Positions 10,534 to 19,421 of a stretch of DNA of 64,000 nt are shown in pieces; within the stretch, counting starts at the first letter, position 1, and each line of letters opens with the position of its first letter. The translations under genes and the position numbers were made by a program. A model generated the notes under the pieces. The model did no database searches, was not told the DNA's origin, and was given only the letters and a program-made list of their open reading frames with translations. The DNA comes from Psychrosphaera haliotis. Lineage in GTDB: Bacteria > Pseudomonadota > Gammaproteobacteria > Enterobacterales > Alteromonadaceae. The stretch covers positions 434,001 through 498,000 of the forward strand of contig NZ_WOCD01000003.1 in NCBI RefSeq assembly GCF_009728465.1. The letters run 5' to 3'.

Positions 10534-11619
10534 TTAACGCTCCGTTCTATATGGCTTTACAACTAGTCCTGCACGCATTTTGTTAGCGCCTGCAGCAACA
10601 ACTTTTTCGCCTTTTAACAATTCGCCAGTTACTAATGCATATGACTTCTCTATATGAAGGACTGAAACATCAACACTTTCAACTTTCCCAGACGCATCAT
10701 TAAAACGCCAAACATGAAAACCAGTATCTTCACTGCCAACTAATGACGTAAACGGTACTAGTACACCTTCACCATAACTTTGCGAGCCAATAGTGACTTC
10801 AACTACAGCTCTGGCTCCTGGCGTTAAGTTTTTATCTTTTACGCTCGCCGCAAATACCACTTTATACGTTTGTGTTGTTGGATCTGGTTGAGTGTCATGT
10901 TCAACATATTCAAGCTCATATTGACGCTCAGGTAAGCTAATAATAAAAGCGCTTGCCGTGATCGGCGTTCCAGACTTGTAACGACTAACAATTCGCTCGG
11001 GTACATTTATATTAAAGTAGAAGCGTGATACGTCTTGCACTCGAGCTATAATCTGACCAGCCGTAACATAACTATTGTTATCGACTAAGCGCTCAGATAT
11101 TTGTGCATCAAATGGAGAAACAAGCGTTGTATAACTTAGGTCTTGCTCAGCTCTTTGTAGTGCAATTTCAGCCAGTTCATAATTCGTTTTGGCACTGTCC
11201 ATTTCGCTTTGTGAAGCCAATTGTTTTTCATAAGTTGATGACACTCGGTCTAAATTACGTTTTGCTTGCGTTAATCTAGCCTTAGCTTCCTGCACTAACT
11301 GGTTAAATGGAGTAGGATCTATTTTTGCGAGTACATCGCCTTTTTCCACTAAAGTACCCGTTAATAAATTTGTATCTTGTAATCGGCCTTTTACCTCAAA
11401 ACTAACATCTATTGTTTTTACAGCTGAAACCTCGGCTGGAAAGGTATGAATAGTAGAATCGGGAGAGTCTGATACAGCTACAAGTTTAACAGCTTGGGCT
11501 ACTTCCTTTTTCACTTCTTCTTTTGGCGCTTCTGAACAGCCGCTTATCAGTGCAGTTGTAACTAGGGCGATTGCTAGTATTGGCTGCTTTGAACCAAATA
11601 CCGATTTGTTTTTAAACAT
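10534..11619 (-). CDS. RND efflux periplasmic adaptor (membrane fusion) lipoprotein
   Basis: Links the inner-membrane pump to an outer-membrane channel. The 361-residue product has a lipoprotein signal ending in the lipobox LISGC (about residue 28). It then shows a barrel-sandwich lipoyl half motif (VEKGDVLAKIDPTPF), a coiled-coil hairpin rich in Ala/Lys/Glu (QEAKARLTQAKRNLDRVSS), the second lipoyl half (SPFDAQISERLVDNNSYVTA) and beta-barrel and membrane-proximal domains. It precedes the permease by one base on the minus strand and is presumably cotranslated with it. Confidence 0.93.
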   Translation of the reverse strand: MFKNKSVFGSKQPILAIALVTTALISGCSEAPKEEVKKEVAQAVKLVAVSDSPDSTIHTFPAEVSAVKTIDVSFEVKGRLQDTNLLTGTLVEKGDVLAKIDPTPFNQLVQEAKARLTQAKRNLDRVSSTYEKQLASQSEMDSAKTNYELAEIALQRAEQDLSYTTLVSPFDAQISERLVDNNSYVTAGQIIARVQDVSRFYFNINVPERIVSRYKSGTPITASAFIISLPERQYELEYVEHDTQPDPTTQTYKVVFAASVKDKNLTPGARAVVEVTIGSQSYGEGVLVPFTSLVGSEDTGFHVWRFNDASGKVESVDVSVLHIEKSYALVTGELLKGEKVVAAGANKMRAGLVVKPYRTER

Positions 11620-11721
11620 AATTATTCCAACAATGGTGACCAGCTTTAAATATTAGTCGCTGATGAGATTTTTATTTAGTTTATTATTCGCTTAAATTTG
11701 TAAGTTCTGTCATTTTTCAGA

Positions 11722-12810
11722 TTATTCTAATCCACTAAAAACCACCTCTGCTTTAATTCCATTTAGCGTCCACCATTTTTCACTTGGTAGAGGTTGTTTT
11801 ATGCTGACTATTTCACCAAACTTTGGTGTTATTAACCTGACATCATTTTCGATGGCTAAATTGGTTATCATCTCGAGTGGTTCAAACCAATTGTGTAAAG
11901 ACAAATCAAACGTTCCGTTATGCACTGGCATCATCGCCTTACCTTTAAGGTCTATATGTGCTTGTAAACTTTGCTCAGGCAACATGTGTATATCTGCCCA
12001 CAAATCATTATAGGCACCCGTTTCCACAAGGGTTAGGTCGAATGGTCCGTACTTTTCACCAATTTCCTTGAAACCTGCAAAGTAACCAGAGTCTCCGGTG
12101 AAAAAAATATTACTATCCCAGCCTTGAATTACCCAGCTAGCCCAAAGAGTTTCATCTCTATCAAACAGGCCTCGCCCAGAAAAGTGCTGTGATGGCGTAG
12201 CTGTTAATTTAATTTGATCAATCGTGGTGGTTTCCCACCAATTCAGTTCAGTTACTTTATTTGCGTCAATGCCCCAGTCTTTAAGGTGTTTACCAACATT
12301 TAGTGGCGTAACAAAGCGCTCCGTTTTTTCCGCTAGCGCCTGAATCGCATTTTTATCTAAATGATCATAGTGATCGTGGCTGATAATAACGGCTTTAATT
12401 GGAGGCAGTTCTTTTATGCTAATTGGCGACTGATGAAAACGTTTCGGGCCCAACCACTGCACAGCAAAAACACGTTCGCTAAAAACCGGATCTAGTAAAA
12501 TAAAATCGCCATCAATTTTTAATAAGACGGTAGAGTGACCTAATCGAACAGCGATATCTTCAGTGGTTTTGTTTAAATCGGATATGGATAATGGCAATAC
12601 AGGAATATCAGCCTTAGGCGTTGCATCAGTGCGATTATCACGCCAGTACGCTTTTGCGATTGACCAAACTTTTGACCATGAGTTTTGATATTTAATATCG
12701 GTATTTTCGAATTTTGTTTTTGCCTGTTCATTTGAAGATAAATTTGAACAAGCGCTAAAAATTGTACTCGCCATTATCAGTGCCCCTATCAGCGCTATTT
12801 TCCTATTCAT
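11722..12810 (-). CDS. MBL-fold metal-dependent hydrolase, lipoprotein (UlaG/NAPE-PLD-like)
   Basis: Exported metallo-hydrolase of 362 residues with a lipoprotein signal (lipobox FSACS). The metal-binding motif HDHYDHLD lies after the beta-strand AVIISHD. Further ligands are in FTGDSGYF and MPVHNGTFD. The arrangement resembles the UlaG/RomA/NAPE-phospholipase D-like branch rather than a classical beta-lactamase. It is transcribed towards the RND genes with a 102-base gap and lies head to head with a TetR gene, so the four genes probably form one regulated module. The substrate is unknown. Confidence 0.85.
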   Translation of the reverse strand: MNRKIALIGALIMASTIFSACSNLSSNEQAKTKFENTDIKYQNSWSKVWSIAKAYWRDNRTDATPKADIPVLPLSISDLNKTTEDIAVRLGHSTVLLKIDGDFILLDPVFSERVFAVQWLGPKRFHQSPISIKELPPIKAVIISHDHYDHLDKNAIQALAEKTERFVTPLNVGKHLKDWGIDANKVTELNWWETTTIDQIKLTATPSQHFSGRGLFDRDETLWASWVIQGWDSNIFFTGDSGYFAGFKEIGEKYGPFDLTLVETGAYNDLWADIHMLPEQSLQAHIDLKGKAMMPVHNGTFDLSLHNWFEPLEMITNLAIENDVRLITPKFGEIVSIKQPLPSEKWWTLNGIKAEVVFSGLE

Positions 12811-12831
12811 ATGCCAACCACAAAAAAAAGT

Positions 12832-12850
12832 AAACTACACGGTATAGTTT
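12832..12850. promoter_or_regulatory. Inverted repeat, candidate TetR operator
   Basis: AAACTA and TAGTTT (12832-12837 and 12845-12850) flank a 7-base centre, forming a 19-bp imperfect palindrome between the divergent hydrolase and TetR genes. A related half-like element (AAACTGATCGGTGTAAAA) follows about 20 bases on. Position and symmetry are what a TetR-family autoregulator would use; binding is inferred. Confidence 0.6.
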
Positions 12851-12915
12851 AAATAGAAAATTTGTAAAGTAAACTGATCGGTGTAAAATAATCATAACTT
12901 TTCTGAGAGATTGAT

Positions 12916-13530
12916 ATGACTGAGTTAAAAAAGACCCGCAGTGAAATAAAACGAGAAGCTATATTAACTGGCGCTTTAAAAGCGTTTCAGCAATATGGTG
13001 TTGCCGACACCAGCATGGATAAAATTGCTGAAACGGCCAGTGTTTCTAAGCGAACGGTTTACAATCACTTTGATAGTAAAGAGGTACTCGTTACTCATAT
13101 AATCAAAGACATTTGGTCTAAAACTCTTGTTGCCTACAATGTAAATTACTCACCAGATAAGCCTTTGAAAGAGCAGTTTTTAGAACTCGTCTTAAACGAA
13201 ATTGCATTTAGTCAGAATGAGAATTTCTTTGAGCTTGTTAGAGTTGCAATTAGTCACACACTTTTTAGTACTGACAGTTTTAGAGCGGACATGCGACAGT
13301 TTTTTGAACAAGAAACCGCCCTGATTCGATGGTTAAAAGAAGCTAACAAGGATGGAAAGTTTGTTGGTATGGATGCCATCAAAGCTAATGAGCAAATTAT
13401 TGGGCTTATAAAAGGCCAAGCATTTTGGCCACAAATCTTACGATTTGACGCTCCGCTGACTAATGAACAGTGTATTGAACTTGCAGAGGAAACCGTTCAG
13501 CTAATAATGTGCCGTTACTTGGCTAAATAA
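12916..13530 (+). CDS. TetR/AcrR family transcriptional regulator
   Basis: Predicted repressor of 204 residues. The N-terminal helix-turn-helix is clear (AFQQYGVADTSMDKIAETASVSKRTVYNHF), followed by a ligand-binding helical domain that includes a TetR_C-like segment (FVGMDAIKANEQIIGLIKGQAFWPQ). It is divergent from the MBL-fold hydrolase, with 105 bases between them holding a palindrome. The likely role is control of the hydrolase-RND operon and itself. The effector is not predictable. Confidence 0.92.
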   Translation: MTELKKTRSEIKREAILTGALKAFQQYGVADTSMDKIAETASVSKRTVYNHFDSKEVLVTHIIKDIWSKTLVAYNVNYSPDKPLKEQFLELVLNEIAFSQNENFFELVRVAISHTLFSTDSFRADMRQFFEQETALIRWLKEANKDGKFVGMDAIKANEQIIGLIKGQAFWPQILRFDAPLTNEQCIELAEETVQLIMCRYLAK

Positions 13531-13640
13531 TTCGCCCTATTCTGCTTTATTTTAATCTTTATTAAATTGTGACTTGTTCGTGATACTTTTGGGATAACTT
13601 TATTTCATTCTTGTTAGGTCAAAACTAATAAGGATAAAAA

Positions 13641-14342
13641 ATGAAAGTTATTAACAAAGTACTCATCCCTTCTTGTCTCGCACTTCTAGCTGGTCCACTG
13701 TCTGCTGCTGAGTTAGACATAAAAGTAACAAACCTGACACACGGCATTTATTTCACACCACTTCTTATTACGGCACATACTTCTGATGCTCACCTATATG
13801 AGTTAGGTATGGCAGCAAGTGAAGATTTGCAAAAAGTAGCCGAAGGTGGCGATATTTCTGGCTTTTCTAGCACGTTAGCAACAATCAATGCAGATTCAAG
13901 CGAAAACCCGGCTGGCGGTCTTTTAGCTCCAGGCGCATCTACCGAAACCATGTTGTCAACCACCGATGGCAACGTTCACCTTTCAATTGTCTCCATGTTG
14001 TTACCTACCAATGATGGTTTTGTTGGTCTAGACAGTTGGTCTATTCCCGACGAACCAGGTACTTACACTGTTTATCTGAACGGCTATGATGCTGGCACAG
14101 AAGCCAATAATGAAATAATAAATGGTGGTGGCATGCCAGGCGTTCTAGGTATTCCAGTTGACCCTTCTGGAAATAATGGTACTGGTGCCGTTGGCGTGAC
14201 GGATATGGAAGAAAACAGCATGGTTCACGTGCACCGAGGTAACTTAGGCGACACTGACGTTTCTGCTGGTATGTCAGACCTTGATAGTACAGTTCATCGT
14301 TGGTTAAACCCAGTTGCAAAAGTCACAATCACGGTTAATTAA
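13641..14342 (+). CDS. Exported spondin-domain protein 1
   Basis: A 233-residue exported protein with a signal peptide ending near LSAAELD. The rest matches the Spond_N-like bacterial family: it begins with the beta-strand DIKVTNLTHGIYFTP and has GLLAPGASTE, MLLPTNDGFVGLD, YDAGTEANNE and a C-terminal VAKVTITVN. A good ribosome site (AAGGA) precedes the ATG. The next gene, 12 bases on, encodes a paralogous lipoprotein, and the OmpR-type regulator follows, so all may be one transcript. The biological role of bacterial spondin-like proteins is unestablished; secretion or surface display is inferred. Confidence 0.82.
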   Translation: MKVINKVLIPSCLALLAGPLSAAELDIKVTNLTHGIYFTPLLITAHTSDAHLYELGMAASEDLQKVAEGGDISGFSSTLATINADSSENPAGGLLAPGASTETMLSTTDGNVHLSIVSMLLPTNDGFVGLDSWSIPDEPGTYTVYLNGYDAGTEANNEIINGGGMPGVLGIPVDPSGNNGTGAVGVTDMEENSMVHVHRGNLGDTDVSAGMSDLDSTVHRWLNPVAKVTITVN

Positions 14343-14353
14343 GGAGCAACAGC

Positions 14354-15064
14354 ATGATCAAATCAAAAATAAAACTCGCTCTTTTAGCGTCAACGTTGAG
14401 TGTAGCTTTCCTATCAGGTTGCAGCGATGATGATGACAAAATTGCGCCAATTATTGAGCCGGAACCTTTAGTGGTTACTTATGACGTAACGGTCACCAAC
14501 TTAACCTATAGCCAACCTTTCTCACCACTTTCAGTAGTTCTACACAACGATGGTGCCCTTTGGTCAATTGGTGAACCAGCGAGTGTTGCACTTGAGAAAC
14601 TTGCGGAGTCTGGTGCTAACGCCGATTTGTTTGCATTGAGCAACGTAACGGTTTCAGCTGCTGGTAATGGCATATTAATGCCAGGCGCTTCAGAAACTGT
14701 TTCTATATCCATAGAAGACACTACAGAATCTTTATTGTCATTAGCCACTATGTTGGTGAATACAAATGACGGCTTTACCGGTCTTAATAGTATCTCGCTT
14801 TCCGACTTAATGGTGGGTGATAGCTGGAGCGCAATGACGGGTGTTTATGACGCAGGTACAGAAGCCAACAGTGAGATGGCCGGAACCATACCAGGCCCGG
14901 CTGATGGTGGTGCTGGATACGAGTCTGCAAGAGATGATTCGGACATAGTAAGCATGCACAGAGGTGTTGTATCTATGGACGACGGGCTCATGTCCTCGGT
15001 GCTCACTCAAGCGCACAAGTTTGATCAGCCAACCGCCAAAATAACGATAACTCGGACGGAATAA
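14354..15064 (+). CDS. Spondin-domain lipoprotein 2 (paralogue of the preceding gene)
   Basis: A 236-residue lipoprotein with lipobox LSGCS followed by an acidic patch (DDDDK). It shares the whole layout of the preceding protein: VTNLTYSQPFSPLSV, GILMPGASETV, MLVNTNDGFTGLNS, VYDAGTEANSE, MHRG, KITITR. The tandem genes therefore arose by duplication, with one copy soluble and one lipid-anchored. It starts behind a strong ribosome site (AAGGAG). The response regulator starts 13 bases after the stop. Confidence 0.82.
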   Translation: MIKSKIKLALLASTLSVAFLSGCSDDDDKIAPIIEPEPLVVTYDVTVTNLTYSQPFSPLSVVLHNDGALWSIGEPASVALEKLAESGANADLFALSNVTVSAAGNGILMPGASETVSISIEDTTESLLSLATMLVNTNDGFTGLNSISLSDLMVGDSWSAMTGVYDAGTEANSEMAGTIPGPADGGAGYESARDDSDIVSMHRGVVSMDDGLMSSVLTQAHKFDQPTAKITITRTE

Positions 15065-15077
15065 CTAGGAGCTTTAA

Positions 15078-15818
15078 ATGACAGATTCAGTGCTTATCGT
15101 GGAAGACGATATTGATATAGCGAACCTTATTCGCGTTAATTTAATGGAGTTGGGAATTACCACTGAGCACGAATCTGATGGCAAAAAAGCGCTAGAAAAA
15201 GCACTGACCAAACCATTTAGTTTATTGCTACTAGACATCATGTTGCCTTCATTGTCTGGGTTAGATATTTGTAATGAAGTTAGAAAACAAAAGCCTGAAC
15301 AAGCCATCATCATGTTAACGGCAAAAAACTCTGAAGTAGACAGAGTATTGGGACTTGAACTCGGCGCGGATGATTACATGGCCAAACCTTTTAGTATTCG
15401 AGAGCTACAAGCAAGAGTTAGGTCACAATTAAGAAAGGTTAATTTAATTAAACAGCGTGATTTACCTAAAGTCGACGATGCCTTTAAAGAACTACCAAAT
15501 CAAATAAACAATTACAAAATAGGTCAATTAACTATCGATGATAAATTGCACAGAGCTACTTTAGGTGCTCATGAGTTAGATTTAACGTCAACAGAGTATG
15601 ATTTGTTAAAACACTTTATTAAGCACCCAGAACAAGTCTTTAGCCGAGCCCAACTTTTAGAAAGTGTCTGGGGTTATGGCCACAGCGGTTATGAACACAC
15701 TGTAAATTCTCACATCAATCGCCTTCGTGCAAAACTGGAAGTTAACCCAACTGATGCACAGATTATTCAAACTGTGTGGGGCGTAGGTTACAAATTAAGT
15801 GCTCAAGGAGCCAATTAA
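15078..15818 (+). CDS. OmpR/PhoB-family response regulator
   Basis: DNA-binding response regulator, 246 residues. The receiver domain (1-120) has the acidic pair VEDD, the phospho-acceptor in LLLDIMLP, the conserved Thr in MLTAK and the Lys in DYMAKPFS. The C-terminal winged helix (about 145-243) carries LTSTEYDLLKHF and VNSHINRLRAKLE. The stop overlaps the ATG of the histidine kinase gene (TAATG). The gene is directly behind the two spondin-domain genes, which are candidate members or targets of the same regulon. Confidence 0.95.
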   Translation: MTDSVLIVEDDIDIANLIRVNLMELGITTEHESDGKKALEKALTKPFSLLLLDIMLPSLSGLDICNEVRKQKPEQAIIMLTAKNSEVDRVLGLELGADDYMAKPFSIRELQARVRSQLRKVNLIKQRDLPKVDDAFKELPNQINNYKIGQLTIDDKLHRATLGAHELDLTSTEYDLLKHFIKHPEQVFSRAQLLESVWGYGHSGYEHTVNSHINRLRAKLEVNPTDAQIIQTVWGVGYKLSAQGAN

Positions 15819-17371
15819 TGTCGTTGTATAAAAGACTCGTGATCTCACTCACATTGGTATTTGCCGGTATTATTTATTTAATAATTTGGTGGAGCGGTGA
15901 GTTACGAGAAAATACTCAATTGGAATCGGAGCAACGGTTGCACTTAGGACTCGCTAAACATTTAGTTCAAGACAACCCTCTGCTGGCGGATGGCGTTTAT
16001 GATTACGATGGATTAAAGAACCTTTTCCATACACTAATGATGCTGGGCCCTAGCTTTGAGTTTTATTATCTCGACCCTAATGGAAAAATACTCACCTACT
16101 CTGCAGAAACCCGGCAAGATTAAACGTTCTCATATTGATATAGAGCCTGTTAAGCAGCTGATTAGTGGAATACATCCACTGCCCATTTTAGGTGACGATC
16201 CAAAGAGTTCAGGATTACTTACAAAACAACTTTCATTAGATACAACAAACCTAACAAACGAAGAGCCTATTAATTCGATAAACCAAGACAAAAAGATTTT
16301 TCAGCGGCGCCCGTTTATAATAACAACGTTTTACAAGGTTACTTGTATATGATTATTGGCGGCGAGATACATGACTCTATTTTGGCCGCCGTTAAAAAAG
16401 ATAACCAATTTGGTGACACCTCAATTATCGCGGCTATTTCTATTGCGTTTATGTTGGCTATTCTATTAGTGTTATTCCGTTTTTTTACATTACCGCTTTG
16501 TAAAATATCTAATTCACTAAAAGACTTAGGGAACGGACAATGGAATAAGCAAGGTGTTAGCTTAAATTTAGATTTTCCAAAAGATGACGAATTACAACTT
16601 GTTGTTTCAACTATAAATAACTTGCTCGAAAAAATTCAAGGGCAGTTCTCTCAGCTAGAAAATATTGACGAGCAACGCCGTATCTTATTGGCAGACCTAT
16701 CTCATGACTTAAGAACCCCACTGGCTAGCTTGCAAGGTTACATAGAAACGCTTTATATGCATGGGGAGCGTCTTTCGGCTGATGAACGTAAAAAGTTTAT
16801 TAATATTTCCATGAAAAACTCTAAAAATTTAAAACGCTTAATAGACCAGATATTTGAGTTGGCATATTTAGAAGGCGGCCAGGTGACATTAAAAAATGAG
16901 TCCGTTGCCCTTGGTGAATTACTTTATGATGTGGCGGCTAAATTTGAGCTCAAAGCGGCTCGCAAAAACATTGTCATTAACGTTGAACCCGCTGAGTGCA
17001 ATTATCAGATATTTACCGACATTGGCAAGCTTGAACGAGTGCTCTCAAACCTAATTGATAACGCCATTCGACACACACCTAAACAGGGTGAAATTACACT
17101 TTCTGTTTTTGAAGTTACAGGCGATAAACAGCAACTTCGAATAGAAGTAAAGGATACAGGAATTGGCATAAATCAGCAGGAGTTAGCGCATATTTTTCAG
17201 GCTCGCTATCGAGCTAGTAATAGCCGCGAAGATACCCAGCCTCACGCAGGCCTTGGATTAGCTATAAGCAAAAGTTTGGTGGCTTTATTTAAATCGGACT
17301 TATCAGTAGAAAGCGAAGAAGGCACTGGCACTCGATTTAGTTTCCAAGTGCCAAGAGTAACCAGCTTATAA
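15818..17371 (+). CDS. OmpR-partner sensor histidine kinase, broken by two compensating frameshifts
   Basis: Membrane sensor kinase paired with the upstream regulator. It begins at the ATG at 15818 with a membrane helix (LVISLTLVFAGIIYLIIWW). The frame runs to a stop at 16121-16123, but another frame continues the sensor domain (KIKRSHIDIEPVKQLISG) from about 16110 to 16300, after which the first frame resumes (FSAAPVYNNN). One extra A in 16107-16109 and one missing base in the A- or T-run at 16290-16301 explain both breaks. Downstream are a second membrane helix, HAMP, the phospho-accepting HisKA box (ADLSHDLRTPLASL) and HATPase_c with N, G1 (DTGIGI) and G2 (HAGLGLAISKS) boxes. The last six bases overlap the convergent TPR gene. 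Confidence 0.85.
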
Positions 17372-18478
17372 GCTTTGCAGCTCCTTTTTTGCTAAGTTTT
17401 CAAGGTTGTCAGCATGATCAATACGACTCAATTTTTGAAGTATTGGTTTTGCATGCTCTGACTGAGCATTTAATATGTAAAGTTTCGCTAAACGATAACT
17501 TGCCCAGTGTTTGGAAGGCATAGTGATTGATATATCAGCGTTCAAATATTTATGTAATGCCGCAATTCCCTCTTCAACATATTGCTCTGAAAAAACAGCG
17601 TTTCGCCCAAGCTGATATGTGGCATTAAGTTTTGAATCTTTAAAGTCTTGTTCGCTCTCACCTGTGACCTCAGAGTAGTCAGCAATCGTGACTGCTTTAT
17701 TAAACGCTAGAAACGCTTTATCAAATTTCTTTTTTTGTTGGTAATAAAAGCCAACAACATATTGGGCCGTTGCACTGGTTTGAAACTCACTTTCTAACGC
17801 CTTAATTGTCTTTGTTTCAAGTTTTTCATCGTCATCTTCCCTCGCTATACTGACTAAGCTTAATAACCCTTGCTGTCGGTTTATTTCAAGAAGTTCTGCT
17901 GCTGTTTTTTTTGCCTTTTTAAGCGAACCACCCGCAATGGCTGGCGCACCTAGATAAAACTGAATTAAACCTTGATACCCTTGCACATAATTTGTGTCTA
18001 GCTTTATGGTTTTGACAAAACCATTTTTGGACTTTTTAGCAAATGCACCTGCGCTGAATATTGACGCCTGTTGGGCTTGGCTTCCGTTTATCATAGCAAG
18101 CCAATAATGCAACTCTGGATCTGAAGGGAAACGAGCTATTAGCTGATCCATTGTGTTGCTAGCCTGGTCTAGTTTATTTTGAGCTAATTGAATCCGCGCT
18201 TTTAACAACCCCTGTTGTTTTTTTGAATCTACCGAAGATACTAATTCTGCTATCATCGTTGCCGCTTGTTCTAATTCTCCAATATAAAGAAGCCTTTCGA
18301 CTTCGACGTATGAGTTATCAGTTACTTTTGGGGTAGATACGGCGCCAATAGTGCTTTTTTTGTTCGCTTCGCCTTTAGTTTGATTTACAGAAGCCGTTTG
18401 GGTTGCAATAGCTGGCCCGGTCAAGCTCACACTAAGCAGTAATAACGGCATTAACTTTATAGCTTTTTTCATGTTCAT
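17366..18478 (-). CDS. Exported TPR-repeat protein
   Basis: A 370-residue protein with a signal peptide (hydrophobic residues 8-25, ending near GPAIATQ) and tetratricopeptide-like repeats from about residue 55 onward (LLYIGELEQAATMIAELV, AQNKLDQASNTMDQLIARFPSDPELHYWLAMI, FDKAFLAFNKAVTIADY). The last helix reads SEHAKPILQKL. No catalytic domain is visible. The stop overlaps the end of the convergent histidine kinase gene by six bases. The next gene upstream on this strand (DUF2306) is 42 bases away and may share its transcript. Function unknown; a periplasmic scaffold is the usual guess. Confidence 0.75.
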   Translation of the reverse strand: MNMKKAIKLMPLLLLSVSLTGPAIATQTASVNQTKGEANKKSTIGAVSTPKVTDNSYVEVERLLYIGELEQAATMIAELVSSVDSKKQQGLLKARIQLAQNKLDQASNTMDQLIARFPSDPELHYWLAMINGSQAQQASIFSAGAFAKKSKNGFVKTIKLDTNYVQGYQGLIQFYLGAPAIAGGSLKKAKKTAAELLEINRQQGLLSLVSIAREDDDEKLETKTIKALESEFQTSATAQYVVGFYYQQKKKFDKAFLAFNKAVTIADYSEVTGESEQDFKDSKLNATYQLGRNAVFSEQYVEEGIAALHKYLNADISITMPSKHWASYRLAKLYILNAQSEHAKPILQKLSRIDHADNLENLAKKELQSL

Positions 18479-18520
18479 TTTATTGTCCTTTAAAGCCTTG
18501 ATTGAATTTAGGAAATGTTT

Positions 18521-19264
18521 TTATTTCACGTTATAAATTTTACGGTACTTCGACGCGTATACATGAGACAAAAATCCACCCACAACACCAGGCATTATCC
18601 AGAACATGATTTGCATGTTGCTAGGCACTAAACCCGCTAAAAATGATTGTCCGCCAAAAACCAAAAATGCAGTATAAGCAGCAATACCCGACGCGATAAT
18701 GTTAGTTACGTGCTCAATAATCCAAGTGCGCTTACTAACTTCTGCACGAAAAATATACTTAAGCATACCTATCGCTACAAAAAACGATAAAACACTAAAA
18801 ATGGGATATAACAAACTTGCGCGCTGAAAGCTCAGCATACCAACGTAAACTGCAGATAACATTAATAAAAAAATAGGTACTAGGTGAGCAGGTGTTTTAA
18901 GTATTGAGCGATCGTCTTTTGCCTTAAGTACATTAATACCCTGTCGTGTTGTGCAAAGCACTAAGCAGGACAACATAAACAAAAATGCGGCTGTTGCTCT
19001 CGCTACCTCGACAACATTTGTTGCTTGCTCCAATGTAAACTGGTTGTTTGGGTCTCGCACGGCCAGCGGGTCAATAAATACTAACGTCGACATCAATATG
19101 CCGCTGTAGGCAACAATGGTCATGCCTTTGGCAAACCAATTTCCTGCTTGTTTGTGAAAAGCGCCGCCTTTTTTGCTAAAGATGGGCAGCCAGAATATAA
19201 CGAGTCCAGCACTTCCTATTGCTATATGTAATACAAGTGCCAATTTATGAATTGATTCGTACAT
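18521..19264 (-). CDS. DUF2306-like integral membrane protein
   Basis: A 247-residue protein with about seven hydrophobic helices. The N-terminal segment (LHIAIGSAGLVIFWLPIF then KKGGAFHKQAGNWF) matches the DUF2306 pattern, in which a His-containing first helix and an H-x3-G motif recur. The function of this family is not known. It is divergent from a NarL-type histidine kinase across an intergenic region containing a perfect 9-bp inverted repeat, so it may be a target of that system. Confidence 0.65.
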   Translation of the reverse strand: MYESIHKLALVLHIAIGSAGLVIFWLPIFSKKGGAFHKQAGNWFAKGMTIVAYSGILMSTLVFIDPLAVRDPNNQFTLEQATNVVEVARATAAFLFMLSCLVLCTTRQGINVLKAKDDRSILKTPAHLVPIFLLMLSAVYVGMLSFQRASLLYPIFSVLSFFVAIGMLKYIFRAEVSKRTWIIEHVTNIIASGIAAYTAFLVFGGQSFLAGLVPSNMQIMFWIMPGVVGGFLSHVYASKYRKIYNVK

Positions 19265-19337
19265 GTTTAGTTCCTGTCATTGGAGTTTTGAAAAACTAGA
19301 ATTAGCTTAACCTTCTCCAAAAAAACCAACAGTGCAT

Positions 19338-19364
19338 AAAGTCATGATTTAAAACCATGACTTT
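19338..19364. promoter_or_regulatory. Perfect 9-bp inverted repeat in a divergent intergenic region
   Basis: AAAGTCATG (19338-19346) and CATGACTTT (19356-19364) are separated by nine bases. They lie between the DUF2306 gene (minus) and the NarL-type kinase gene (plus). No T-run follows, and the location suits an operator, possibly for the LuxR-type regulator encoded at 20700. Confidence 0.5.
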
Positions 19365-19421
19365 TGACCTATTTTAACTCAACCTGTTATTTGCCATAAT
19401 CAGTTAATATCAAAACAATAA

